Below, one piece after another: positions 27,584 to 35,997 of a DNA stretch of 64,000 nucleotides; positions within the stretch are counted from its first letter, which is position 1; every line of letters starts with the position of its first letter. The stretch lies in contig NZ_JAGSOJ010000002.1 in assembly GCF_023684385.1 (NCBI RefSeq), positions 1,116,001 through 1,180,000 of the forward strand, given 5' to 3'. The position numbers were made by a program, and so were the translations under genes. The notes under the pieces were generated by a model. The model worked only from the letters and a program-made list of their open reading frames with translations. It searched no databases and was not told where the DNA came from. The DNA is from Oceanirhabdus seepicola (GTDB lineage: Bacteria; Bacillota; Clostridia; Clostridiales; Clostridiaceae).

Positions 27584-28540
27584 ATGGATATTAATACTAA
27601 AAAAGTTACCCAAAATGCCTTTAGAATAGTAAAAGATAGATATATGACCTCCCTGAGAGTAAGGGTTCCAGGTGGGAGAATAAATACTGAACACTTCTTA
27701 GTGCTTAATAAGATTGCACAGGAATATGGAGATGGAGATGTTCATTTAACTACAAGACAGGGGTTTGAAATTACTGGAATTAGAATGGAAGATATGGATA
27801 AGGTAAATGAACTAATACAACCGGTTATTGAAGGGTTTGGAATAAATCAGGTTAGTCCTAATACAGGTTATCCGGCAGCAGGTACTCGTAATGTAGCTGC
27901 ATGCATTGGTAATAGAGCTTGCCCTAAAGCTCAATATGAGACAAGTGGGTTTGCAAAGAGAATAGAAGATGCTATTTTCCCTAATGATTTTCACGTAAAG
28001 ATTGCTTTAACGGGATGTCCTAATGACTGTATAAAAGTTAGAATGCATGACTTTGGAATCATTGGTATGACATTACCTGAATATGAGAAAGAGCGTTGTG
28101 TAAGCTGCAATCGTTGTGTTGAAAAGTGCCAGAAGCTTTCAACAGGTGCATTGAAGATGGAAAACTACAAGATTGTACGTGATCATGATAAATGTATCGG
28201 ATGTGGAGAATGTGTACTTAACTGTCCAACTAACGCGTGGACACGTAATGATAATAAATTTTACCGTCTAGCAATAATGGGACGTACAGGTAAGAAAAAT
28301 CCAAGACTTGCTGAAGATTTCATTCTTTGGGTAGATGAGGAGAGTATCATTAAGATCATTAAGAATACTTATGATTATATTAATGAGTATATAGATAGAA
28401 GTTTACCAAAAGAGCATATTGGTTACATTGTTGATCGTACTGGATTTATGGAATATAAGAAATGGGCACTTAAAGATGTGGAGTTATCACCCATGGCTAA
28501 GGTAGCAAATAATATCTATTGGAGTGGAATACATTACTAA
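27584..28540 (+). CDS. asrC: Anaerobic sulfite reductase subunit C (sirohaem subunit)
   Basis: The 318-residue catalytic subunit that carries sirohaem and a coupled [4Fe-4S] cluster and reduces sulfite to sulfide with six electrons. The sirohaem/cluster Cys ligands are in ACIGNRACPKAQYET and ALTGCPNDCIKVR. A two-cluster ferredoxin insert follows: CVSCNRCVEKC and CIGCGECVLNCPTN. The N-terminus includes VHLTTRQGFEITG, the substrate-binding block of nitrite/sulfite reductases. GGGGAGG at 27570-27576 fits the ATG at 27584; a TTG at 27578 is too close. Confidence 0.95.
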   Translation: MDINTKKVTQNAFRIVKDRYMTSLRVRVPGGRINTEHFLVLNKIAQEYGDGDVHLTTRQGFEITGIRMEDMDKVNELIQPVIEGFGINQVSPNTGYPAAGTRNVAACIGNRACPKAQYETSGFAKRIEDAIFPNDFHVKIALTGCPNDCIKVRMHDFGIIGMTLPEYEKERCVSCNRCVEKCQKLSTGALKMENYKIVRDHDKCIGCGECVLNCPTNAWTRNDNKFYRLAIMGRTGKKNPRLAEDFILWVDEESIIKIIKNTYDYINEYIDRSLPKEHIGYIVDRTGFMEYKKWALKDVELSPMAKVANNIYWSGIHY

Positions 28541-28617
28541 AACCAGTTAAGAATAACCATTGGGGTAATTACTCTAGTGGTTATTTTATTACATATTGCG
28601 TAAAGGAGAGGAATTTG

Positions 28618-29025
28618 GTGAAAGGAAGATCACTACATCATTTTTGTATTCAGACATCTTGTTATAATGATACAATTGATTTTTACACAAAGGTTTTAGG
28701 AGTTGAAATTATTAAAGAAGATATCTATGTTCCTAAGAGAATAAAGAGAGGGTGGTTGAAGTATGGTGATTTGTTATTTGAAATTCTTCCACCAAAATGT
28801 TCAAGTCCTTATAGTGCCTATGAGAAGCTTAATCAGGGTATACCACACCTAAGTTTTATTGTTGAGGATGCTCATGAAGAATTAGAAGAATTCAAAAGCA
28901 AGGGTTTTACTAACTTTAAAAAGAAACATGGTAAAATCATTTATAAGATAAAAGGGGGATACCAATTTAAGTTGGTGGCTCCAGAGGGAACGGAAATTGA
29001 AATAAGAGACAGCGAAAGTCTTTAA
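28618..29025 (+). CDS. Glyoxalase/VOC-fold protein
   Basis: A 135-residue protein of the vicinal-oxygen-chelate fold. The first beta-alpha-beta unit begins LHHFCIQTSCYNDTIDFYTK and leads to VLGVEII; the second has IPHLSFIVEDAHEELEEF and ends GTEIEIRD. Metal ligands (His near the start, Glu at the end of each half) appear to be present, but the reaction is unknown. The start is GTG at 28618 after AAAGGAGAGG (28602-28611). It follows asrC by 77 bp and may be read from the asr operon. A role in sulfur metabolism is only an inference from position. Confidence 0.75.
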   Translation: MKGRSLHHFCIQTSCYNDTIDFYTKVLGVEIIKEDIYVPKRIKRGWLKYGDLLFEILPPKCSSPYSAYEKLNQGIPHLSFIVEDAHEELEEFKSKGFTNFKKKHGKIIYKIKGGYQFKLVAPEGTEIEIRDSESL

Positions 29026-29202
29026 CATAAATGTATAATATGGAGATTATCAAGGTGAAGAAATAATTATAGACGAGCTAATTAATAAAATATTAGTACT
29101 TTAAGATGGTTATTTAGCTATTACTTAGAATATTTATAAAAGAATTTTAATATATTTATATAAATAATAATTGTTGTTTTTCTAACATAAAGTGAGGTAG
29201 GC

Positions 29203-29535
29203 ATGAGTGAGGATGGAGTTAAAAAGTCAGTAGATAAAAATTTAGATGATATGAAGTCTGATGATAAGAAGAAGCTGGATAAAAAATCTTTATCTAAACG
29301 TGGAGGACATAGAGGAAAAAAAGTAAAGAAGCAAAAAAAGAAAGTAAAAAAGAATATGAAAAAAACATTCCGAAAGGGCTTCAAGAAAGGATTTAAAAAA
29401 GGATACGATTTGGGTGTAATAAATAAATCAGAAGAAGTAGCTAGAATTTTACTTATTAGAGACTTTGATTTAGATTTAATAAGTAGAGTAACAGGATTAG
29501 CAAATGAAGACTTGAGTAGATTGAAAAAGCAATAG
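29203..29535 (+). CDS. Lys-rich small protein with Rpn/transposase-like C-terminal tail
   Basis: A 110-residue, very basic protein. Residues 1-65 are low-complexity Lys/Asp/Arg (nearly 45 percent Lys in places). Residues 66-110 read like the C-terminal tail of Rpn-family PD-(D/E)XK nucleases (once called transposase_31): a GFKKGYDLG stretch, EVARILLIRDFDLDLI, then TGLANEDLSRLKK. No nuclease core is present. The ribosome binding site is GAGGTAGG. It could be a stand-alone Rpn-tail regulator (small Rpn C-terminal proteins are known within larger rpn genes) or a decayed gene that kept only the tail. Function not known. Confidence 0.6.
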   Translation: MSEDGVKKSVDKNLDDMKSDDKKKLDKKSLSKRGGHRGKKVKKQKKKVKKNMKKTFRKGFKKGFKKGYDLGVINKSEEVARILLIRDFDLDLISRVTGLANEDLSRLKKQ

Positions 29536-29551
29536 TGAATAAAATTAAAAC

Positions 29552-29580
29552 GGAGTAGGGGCGTTTCCCTACTCCATTTA
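29552..29580. terminator. Bidirectional intrinsic terminator
   Basis: Perfect 9-bp arms GGAGTAGGG and CCCTACTCC with loop GCGTTT. A-rich DNA on the left gives a T-run for the minus-strand gene and ATTTAGTTT follows on the right. Confidence 0.82.
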
Positions 29581-29582
29581 GT

Positions 29583-32045
29583 TTATATAAATAGATTTAC
29601 ATTTGAATCTTCAGCTTCACCAAGGTAATACCCAACTCCGCCTATTTTTACTCCTGGTATCAATTCTTCTACTTTTAATCCTAGAAGATCCATTGACATC
29701 TGACAAGCTACTATTTCAACACCGTTCTTTTGAGCTGATGCAATTAACTCTGGAAGAGAGGCTACATTATGTTTCTTCATTATACCTTTTATCATAGAAC
29801 TTCCCATACCCATCATGTGCATATTAGATAATTTTAGTTTATTTGTACCTCTAGGCATCATGAATCCGAACATTTTCTCTATGAAGGATTTATCAACTTT
29901 AACCTTTTCAGGGTTTCTTAGAATATTTATACCCCAGAAAGTAAAGAACATAGTAACTTTTTTACCCATAGCTGCAGCGCCGTTTGCAATGATAAATGAT
30001 GCTATAGCTTTATCAAGATCTCCACTGAAAACAACCATAGTTTTATTATCACGAACTGGGCCTAGTTGCTCAGTTGAATCACAAGCAATAGATTTATCAT
30101 CTACCCCTTTGATTATTTCAGCAGTTATTATACCTTTATCTTTTTCTAAATTAACAAGATTGTTATTTGTTCTGTAACACCAAGCTTTTATATCTTCATA
30201 GAAGCCAGGATCAGAAGCTTTTATTTTTAATTTTTCTCCATCATTAAGTTCATCCATTGCTTCTTTTGTTGTTAATAGTGGGCCAGGACAACATAATCCA
30301 CATGCGTTTAGTTCAGTAACTGGTTTAACTTGTTTTTCCTCAATAGAAGTATCTACTTTATCTGGAGTTATATTTTGAGGAATTGAAGGTGCTTCAGTTG
30401 TTTTTACAACATTAACGCCTCTATAAAACTTATAACCACCTGTAATATTTTTAACTTTGAATCCGTTCTGTTTAAGAATTCTTTCTCCGATATATCCTCT
30501 TAATCCTATTTGACAATAAACCCATATTTCTTTATCTTTAGGAAGTTTATGAAGATTTTCTCTTAAAGAGTCAACAGGGATATGAATAGAATCTTTAAGA
30601 TATCCATTTTCGCGTTCTAAGTCTGTTCTTACATCAAGTAATACAGCTGAATCTGGAATATTATCAATATCTTCTGGAGAAACAATATCAGTTTTTCCTT
30701 TTAAAATATTTTCTCCAACATAACCTGCCATATTAACTGGATCTTTTGCAGATGAGAATGGAGGAGCATAACATAGTTCAAGTTCAGTTAAGTCATGTAC
30801 CGTTCCTTTGTATTTCATTGAAGTAGCAATTACATCAATACGTTTGGCAACGCCTTCATATCCAACAGCCTGAGCACCAAGAAGTTTACCATCTTTACCG
30901 AATAATACCTTAAGAGCCATTGGCATAGCACCAGGATAATATGAAGCGTGGCTTTGAGGGTAAAGAAGTGCCTTATGGTACTCAATCCCTTTTTTCTTAA
31001 GAGCAAACTCTGTATTTCCAGTTCTTGCACATGTTAAATCAAATACTTTTATTATTGATGATCCTAAAGAACCTTTATATTTTTTATCATCGCCATATAT
31101 ATTATCGGCTGCCATACGTCCTTGTTTGTTTGCAGGACCTGCAAGAGGGATAGCAGTTTTACTTTCATCTACATAGTCTTTTACTTCAATAGCATCACCA
31201 ACAGCATAAATGTTTGAGAAATTAGTTCTTAAAGAATCATCTACTACAATGTGTCCTCTAGGACCAAGTTCTATTCCAGAATTTTTTATGAATCCTGTAT
31301 CAGGAGTTACTCCTATAGATAAGATAACTAGTTGAGTTTCAATTTTTTCACCGTTTTTAAGAGTAACATTTAAACTCTTTCCATCACCTTCAAAAGATGA
31401 AACTGGATTGTTAACATAAAGGTTAATTCCTCTAGATTTTATTTCATCTTCAATCATTGGAATCATATCCATATCAAATGGAGTTAGGACATGAGGAGCT
31501 GCTTCAACAAGTGAGGTTTCAACTTTTAAAGAGTGAAGATTTTCAGCCATCTCAACTCCGATGAATCCTCCACCAACTACTACTGCTGATTTCACATGAT
31601 TTGATATGATGTAATTTTTGATTTTATCCATGTCATTGATGTTTCTTAAAGTGAATATATTCTTGTTATCTATACCAGGAATTGGTGGACGCATTGGCTT
31701 TGCGCCTGGTGAAAGAATTAACTCATCATAGCTTTCTTCATAACTTTCACCATCAAAATTAATAACCTTAACTTTATTTTCCTTTGGATTAATTTCACTT
31801 ACCATACTATTTACTCTAACATCTACATCTAATCTTGCTTTAAAAGTTTCAGGGGTGTGTAGAAGAAGAGCATCTCTTTCTTTTATCTCATCACCTATAT
31901 GGTAAGGTAATCCACAGTTTGCAAAGGAGATATGAGGTCCTTTCTCAAATAATACAATATTTGCTTTTTCATCTAATCTACGAAGTCTAGCAGCAGCAGA
32001 TGCACCACCAGCGACGCCGCCTACAACCAATATTTTCTTTCCCAT
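29583..32045 (-). CDS. Four-domain CoA-disulfide/polysulfide reductase fusion (CoADR, rhodanese, TusA, DsrE-like)
   Basis: An 820-residue cytoplasmic protein. Residues 1-440 are a flavin disulfide reductase of the CoADR/NADH-polysulfide reductase type with single active Cys44 (FANCGLPYHIG), two dinucleotide-binding motifs (VVGGVAGGASAA and VVVGGGFIGVEMAE) and a C-terminal dimer domain. Residues about 455-550 are a rhodanese with Cys in VYCQIGLRG. Residues about 575-645 are a TusA-like sulfur carrier with CGLCCPGP. Residues about 660-820 are a DsrE/DsrF-like domain with a Cys in IVACQMSMD. Known relatives reduce CoA disulfide, CoA persulfide or polysulfide. It is read from the ArsR promoter just upstream and likely handles sulfane sulfur near the asr sulfide system. 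Confidence 0.92.
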   Translation of the reverse strand: MGKKILVVGGVAGGASAAARLRRLDEKANIVLFEKGPHISFANCGLPYHIGDEIKERDALLLHTPETFKARLDVDVRVNSMVSEINPKENKVKVINFDGESYEESYDELILSPGAKPMRPPIPGIDNKNIFTLRNINDMDKIKNYIISNHVKSAVVVGGGFIGVEMAENLHSLKVETSLVEAAPHVLTPFDMDMIPMIEDEIKSRGINLYVNNPVSSFEGDGKSLNVTLKNGEKIETQLVILSIGVTPDTGFIKNSGIELGPRGHIVVDDSLRTNFSNIYAVGDAIEVKDYVDESKTAIPLAGPANKQGRMAADNIYGDDKKYKGSLGSSIIKVFDLTCARTGNTEFALKKKGIEYHKALLYPQSHASYYPGAMPMALKVLFGKDGKLLGAQAVGYEGVAKRIDVIATSMKYKGTVHDLTELELCYAPPFSSAKDPVNMAGYVGENILKGKTDIVSPEDIDNIPDSAVLLDVRTDLERENGYLKDSIHIPVDSLRENLHKLPKDKEIWVYCQIGLRGYIGERILKQNGFKVKNITGGYKFYRGVNVVKTTEAPSIPQNITPDKVDTSIEEKQVKPVTELNACGLCCPGPLLTTKEAMDELNDGEKLKIKASDPGFYEDIKAWCYRTNNNLVNLEKDKGIITAEIIKGVDDKSIACDSTEQLGPVRDNKTMVVFSGDLDKAIASFIIANGAAAMGKKVTMFFTFWGINILRNPEKVKVDKSFIEKMFGFMMPRGTNKLKLSNMHMMGMGSSMIKGIMKKHNVASLPELIASAQKNGVEIVACQMSMDLLGLKVEELIPGVKIGGVGYYLGEAEDSNVNLFI

Positions 32046-32062
32046 GATAAGCCTCCTTAGTT

Positions 32063-32338
32063 TTAAAATAATACTTCTATAATTTTCTTTACTGTTTCGT
32101 CTTTAACACTATAATATATTTCTAATCCATTTCTCTCCCCAGATATTATTCCAGCGGATTTAAGTTTCTGAAGATGCTGGGATACAGTTGACTGTGGGAG
32201 ATCAAGACACTCCTTCATATAATTAACATTGCATTTTCCTTTATCCAGTAAGCCAGCTACTATGCACAACCTAACCGGATGAGAGATTGCTTTTAAAATC
32301 TCTGATATCTCTTCGTAAGATTTATAATTATTATCCAT
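32063..32338 (-). CDS. ArsR-family regulator, copy 1
   Basis: A 91-residue winged-helix repressor. ILKAISHPVRLCIVAGLL begins the fold, the recognition helix is in LPQSTVSQHLQKLKSAG and the wing in GERNGLEIYYSV. Cys residues lie at the end of RLC, in GKC (the place of the Cys in the ArsR metal/thiol motif) and in MKEC, so it may sense thiols, persulfide or metal. The start is ATG at 32338 with AAGGTGAT upstream; a longer reading from 32362 includes that site. It lies 17 bp upstream of the CoADR fusion and almost certainly controls it. It is nearly identical to copy 2 at 32736-33011. Confidence 0.9.
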   Translation of the reverse strand: MDNNYKSYEEISEILKAISHPVRLCIVAGLLDKGKCNVNYMKECLDLPQSTVSQHLQKLKSAGIISGERNGLEIYYSVKDETVKKIIEVLF

Positions 32339-32374
32339 TAATATCACCTTCTTATTAAACATCTTTATATTAGT

Positions 32375-32403
32375 ATATTACGATATATAGATATGGTTGT
32401 CAA
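32375..32403 (-). promoter_or_regulatory. Promoter/operator of ArsR copy 1 and the CoADR fusion
   Basis: Minus-strand -35 TTGACA (32403-32398), 17-bp spacer, -10 TAATAT (32380-32375). The spacer and -10 contain the imperfect palindrome TATATATCGTAATATA, a likely ArsR-type operator. Confidence 0.7.
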
Positions 32404-32735
32404 TAAAATAACAAAAAAATAAAAAATATTATTAGTTTTTATTAGGATTACCTGTTAACAAAAAGGATATTCTTTATTATATTAAGTAAACATTAAAGAA
32501 AAAAATTAACAAGAATATAGATAACAAAAAAGGAAGTAACATTTTTTAAATGTACTTCCTTCTTTGTTATAAGTTATAAAATATTTACTTTTTATTGTAC
32601 TCTAAATTTCTATTAGGTTCAGTTTTTTATCGAGTATGTATATTGTAAGCCTTAGGCACATTCAAATAAATAGACTAGCATCTTTGACTTGTTATCTATT
32701 TTCATGTGCCTTATACCTATTTATCCTACTTAAGT
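32404..32735. repeat. Upstream part of the arsR segmental duplication
   Basis: No gene. From the promoter leftwards this stretch is homologous to 33078-33290: an AT-rich spacer, a terminator hairpin (32529-32565 here, 33190-33222 in the other copy) and a trace of a plsY-like 3' end (about 32580-32635). From about 32650 to 32715 there is instead a hairpin-forming sequence with AGGCACATTCAAATAAATAG and its partial inverse, which resembles 34748-34806. Confidence 0.6.
32529..32565 (-). terminator. Terminator hairpin in the first duplicate
   Basis: AGGAAGTAACAT and ATGTACTTCCT pair with a bulge; the A-run on the left becomes a T-run on the minus strand. The partner hairpin is at 33190-33222. Confidence 0.65.
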
Positions 32736-33011
32736 TTAGAATAATACTTCTATTATTTTCTTTACTGATTCATCTTTAACACTATAAAATATCTCTAATC
32801 CATTTCTCTCACCAGATATTATTCCAGCTGCTTTAAGTTTCTGAAGATGCTGGGATACAGTTGATTGTGGGAGTTCAAGGCATTCTTTCATATAATTAAC
32901 ATTACATTTTCCTTTATCCAGTAAGCCAGCAACTATGCATAATCTAACTGGATGAGACAGTGCTTTTAAAATTTCAGCTATCTCTTCATATGATTTATTA
33001 TTTTTATTCAT
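32736..33011 (-). CDS. ArsR-family regulator, copy 2
   Basis: A 91-residue paralogue of copy 1, differing at only about ten positions, mostly conservative. Recognition helix (STVSQHLQKLKAAG) and the three Cys residues are unchanged, so both probably bind the same sites and signal. The start is ATG at 33011 after AAGGTGAT. It has no structural gene of its own: downstream lie a spacer, then the promoter of copy 1. It arose by a tandem duplication that includes its promoter. Confidence 0.88.
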   Translation of the reverse strand: MNKNNKSYEEIAEILKALSHPVRLCIVAGLLDKGKCNVNYMKECLELPQSTVSQHLQKLKAAGIISGERNGLEIFYSVKDESVKKIIEVLF

Positions 33012-33048
33012 TAAGATCACCTTCTTATTCGTTTATCTCTATATTAAT

Positions 33049-33077
33049 ATGTTATGATATATAGATATAGTTGTCAA
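33049..33077 (-). promoter_or_regulatory. Promoter/operator of ArsR copy 2
   Basis: Minus-strand -35 TTGACA (33077-33072), 17-bp spacer, -10 TAACAT (33054-33049). It aligns with the promoter of copy 1, but the palindrome over the -10 box is less perfect. Confidence 0.65.
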
Positions 33078-33189
33078 TAAAATACAAATAATTAATATTA
33101 TTAATTATGATTACCAGTTAATAAAGATTATATTTTTAATTATATTAGGAATTTTTAAAGAAAAAATTAATAAGAATAAGGAAATAAAA

Positions 33190-33222
33190 GAGGAAGTAAC
33201 ATTTATTCATGTACTTCCTTTT
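33190..33222 (-). terminator. Terminator after the plsY-like remnant
   Basis: Arms GGAAGTAACAT and ATGTACTTCC pair with one bulge, with an A-rich left flank giving TTTTA on the minus strand. It sits directly after the stop of the plsY-like remnant. Confidence 0.65.
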
Positions 33223-33236
33223 GGTTATAAAAATAC

Positions 33237-33464
33237 TTACTTTTTTATTGTACGCATTAGTTTCTTTTCAGTTCCGTTTTTAATATTAACAAAGTTAGGG
33301 CGGTGTTTAATGAAGCTAATCATTGCTATGGTAAGTACTATGGCAATGTTAGTAATAGTAAAGAAATAAAACACTGTTCCCAGAATAAATACTGTTAATA
33401 GTCCCATTGTTCCAAGTACAATATAGTTAGAGATACTAATCCCCTTAACATAAGTTCTTAATAT
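33237..33464 (-). pseudogene. 3' remnant of a plsY-like acyl-phosphate glycerol-3-phosphate acyltransferase gene
   Basis: Reading the minus strand from 33464 gives about 74 codons open to a TAA at 33239-33237, with no start codon near the 5' end. The product has two hydrophobic helices and ends FIKHRPNFVNIKNGTEKK, which is the PlsY C-terminal pattern (RHRxNIKRLxxGTExK). PlsY is a polytopic enzyme of phospholipid synthesis of about 200 residues, so about two thirds is missing. The remnant abuts the carboxypeptidase stop at 33458. It could be read only by run-on from that gene and is probably dead. A still shorter trace is in the neighbouring duplicate. Confidence 0.6.
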
Positions 33465-34699
33465 CTATATCTTCTCTTTTTTCTACCAAAAATCTTTTTA
33501 AATATAATTACTATTAAGATTATTAGTATAAGTACACCGATTCCTAATCCAACATAAATAAAAATATTATCTTTTAATAGTTTGCTACTGCTAATATCAC
33601 TATAAAGAGTATATGTTTCACTATAATCTTTTAAAGTAATAGTTATAGTTCCTAATGGAGTTGAAGGATCTATTTTCCATAGATTAAAAGTATTTACTTT
33701 AACATCGATTTTAGGTTCAATTTCAGTTTTATAATATTTTATGTCCTCATTAATGAAAAGGGGTATATCAATAGTTCTATTTGGACCAATGAATGGGATG
33801 ACTTTATATGAAGCTGTTACACTTTTTATGATATCTCCGCTTTTCTTAAGGGTATCTTTCTCTCTGTTGAAACTATATTCCATTATTGTATTCATGTCTT
33901 CGAATACTGCAGTATCTACACCGTAAATATATTCAGAATTCATTACTACACCAATTAAAGTTCTATCATTATTTTTGTAGATAGAAGTCAAGCATCTACC
34001 AGCTTTCTCTGTATAACCTGTTTTACCACCAATACATCCATTTAATCCAAGGTTTTTATTTCTATTTTCAATTTCTCTTTCTCTTGAATTTTCAGTAGAA
34101 ACCACAACGCGTTCTGTTTTCATAGTTTTTTCTATCCAGTCATTTTCAAAGGCTGCTTTTGTCATTATAGCTATGTCATATGGGGTAGTTAGATGAACTT
34201 CAGTATTATCATCTATTCCGTTAGGTGTTACAAAATTAGTGCTAGTCATTCCCAGTTCTTTTGCCTTTAAGTTCATAGCATTTACAAATTTAGCACTGTC
34301 ACCACTGACATTATCAGCAATCATATAGGCTATATCATTACCAGAGTATAATAGCAATGCATACATCGCATCCTCAGCAGACATCTTATCTCCAACAAGA
34401 ACTTGCTCTACATTTTTACCATAAGAATATGCAGGTTGATCTGCCGCACTTTGAGTATATGTAAGCATTTCATCTTTATTAAAGTTTTCAGCTAATAGTA
34501 AAGCGGTCATTAACTTAGTGATTGACGCAGGATATGATTTGCTATCAATATCCTTAGTATAAATGATCTCACCGGTTTCATAATCATAAACGATTGCCTG
34601 AGTACCACTAATATTTGATAGATCTTCTGCCCAAACAAGATTAAAACTTACAATAAACAAGATTAAAAATATCCATAAAGATTTTTTGAAATTTTTCAC
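33458..34699 (-). CDS. D-alanyl-D-alanine carboxypeptidase (S11, DacF/PBP5 type), copy 1
   Basis: A 413-residue secreted penicillin-binding protein that trims the terminal D-Ala of peptidoglycan pentapeptides. A signal peptide (about 1-24) ends VWA. The catalytic SxxK is SITK at residues 59-62, SGN at 119-121 and KTG at 226-228. A beta-rich C-terminal domain (about 275-370) is followed by a membrane helix (about 380-402) and a basic tail KKIFGRKKRRYRY, so it is anchored at the C-terminus. The start is GTG at 34699, 7 bp after GGAGG. A paralogue without the C-terminal helix is at 50730-51950. Confidence 0.93.
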   Translation of the reverse strand: MKNFKKSLWIFLILFIVSFNLVWAEDLSNISGTQAIVYDYETGEIIYTKDIDSKSYPASITKLMTALLLAENFNKDEMLTYTQSAADQPAYSYGKNVEQVLVGDKMSAEDAMYALLLYSGNDIAYMIADNVSGDSAKFVNAMNLKAKELGMTSTNFVTPNGIDDNTEVHLTTPYDIAIMTKAAFENDWIEKTMKTERVVVSTENSREREIENRNKNLGLNGCIGGKTGYTEKAGRCLTSIYKNNDRTLIGVVMNSEYIYGVDTAVFEDMNTIMEYSFNREKDTLKKSGDIIKSVTASYKVIPFIGPNRTIDIPLFINEDIKYYKTEIEPKIDVKVNTFNLWKIDPSTPLGTITITLKDYSETYTLYSDISSSKLLKDNIFIYVGLGIGVLILIILIVIIFKKIFGRKKRRYRY

Positions 34700-34967
34700 T
34701 TTATACCTCCGTCAATTCTATTAAAGTTTATATATTTATGTATCCAAGGCATATTCAAATAAAATAACAAGCTAGAGTTGTTATTTGCTTGAAGATGACT
34801 TATGTCTACACTCAATTATATCAGATAAGGGAGTTACTATAAACCTGTATTATAAAAATAGTAAGGTTCTTAATTATGAACATTTATTAAACTATTATGG
34901 GAATTTTCTTTATGTTAAACTATAGGGAATAAAACATTAGGCTTTATTTAAAGGGAGTTGAGAACTT

Positions 34968-35567
34968 ATGATTGAAAGAGTTATAAAAAAATATAGAGGA
35001 AGAAAAGGATATCCAATTACTAAGAAAAGAGAGGCAGCTGTACTTTTGCTCATGGAAGAGTGCGAAGATGGTCAAGTGAATGTGATATTTGAGAGAAGGG
35101 CATTTGGAATGAAATCTCAACCAGGTGATATTTGTTTGCCTGGTGGCAGGGTAGAAGAAGAGTTACCTATTGATGCAGCTCTTAGGGAGTGTGATGAGGA
35201 AATAGGCATAGATAAAGAGGATATAGAGGTTATTGGGGAGTTGGATTATCTAGTAAGTCCATATGGTCTTATAATATATCCTTTTCTAGGGGTAAAGAAA
35301 GGGGGGGAATTTAATGTTAACCCTAATGAGGTTGAAGAATTGATAAAGATTCCATTGCAGTATTTTTTGGATAATGAACCAGTATTATATGAGATGGAAA
35401 TAGGGCCAATAAATAATAAAGATTTTCCATATGAACTTATTAATGGAGGGAAAGATTATAAATTTAAAAAAGGAATTATGAATGAGTATTTTTATAAGTA
35501 TAACCAAGATATTGTTATTTGGGGATTCACGGCAGCAATAATTAAAAAATTTGTTGATAATTTATAA
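34968..35567 (+). CDS. Nudix hydrolase, probable CoA pyrophosphatase (NudL/YeaB type)
   Basis: A 199-residue Nudix protein. The Nudix box begins GGRVEEE and continues through ALRECDEEIGI, and is preceded by the segment SQPGDICLPGG that is typical of the CoA-diphosphatase subfamily (UPF0035). Such enzymes cleave CoA or its derivatives to 3',5'-ADP and phosphopantetheine. The start ATG has GGGAGTTGAG upstream. It is a single-gene unit. The exact substrate is inferred from subfamily motifs only. Confidence 0.88.
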   Translation: MIERVIKKYRGRKGYPITKKREAAVLLLMEECEDGQVNVIFERRAFGMKSQPGDICLPGGRVEEELPIDAALRECDEEIGIDKEDIEVIGELDYLVSPYGLIIYPFLGVKKGGEFNVNPNEVEELIKIPLQYFLDNEPVLYEMEIGPINNKDFPYELINGGKDYKFKKGIMNEYFYKYNQDIVIWGFTAAIIKKFVDNL

Positions 35568-35814
35568 TAAATAGATTATTAAAAAAGACCCGTTGCACGC
35601 GCTTGGCTTTCATTTTTTTATTCTTACCAAATTCAACAGGTTCAATTTTACACAAATAAATAACCACTTGATATAAGCAAGATTACATGTGATAATTTCT
35701 TCGTGAAATTGTTCTATTTCCAAAAAAATAAAAAAATTCTGAAATTAATTGTAATTAGGGGGAAAAATATGTATAATTGAGGAAATGGGAAATATTAGCG
35801 AAAGAGGTGTTGGC

Positions 35815-35997
35815 ATGAAGTTATGTGAGTTTTTATCATTGAGTGGGGAAGATGTTGAATGCTTTGCAGATTGTCCCTTTTACAGATGGGATGAGAATGA
35901 CGGGATCTGCCCATTTGAGGAAGAGGAAAGATTAAAAGTATTTGAAATGAATGATAATATAGAGTATTTGAAAAATAAATATCCAGGAGCTTTTTAA
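35815..35997 (+). CDS. Small Cys-containing protein
   Basis: A 60-residue acidic protein that I recognise only as a clostridial-type small conserved protein. Four Cys (LCEF, ECFADC and GICPF) could bind a metal, though their spacing (about 16 residues, then 4, then 14) matches no standard motif. The C-terminus is helical, ending YLKNKYPGAF. The ATG at 35815 follows AGAGGTG; a longer reading from 35785 has no ribosome binding site. It stands alone. Confidence 0.55.
   Translation: MKLCEFLSLSGEDVECFADCPFYRWDENDGICPFEEEERLKVFEMNDNIEYLKNKYPGAF

Noticed and set aside
29121-29384. An 87-codon minus-strand frame made mostly of Phe and Ser
   Set aside because: It is the complement of the Lys-rich coding sequence and has no start signals.
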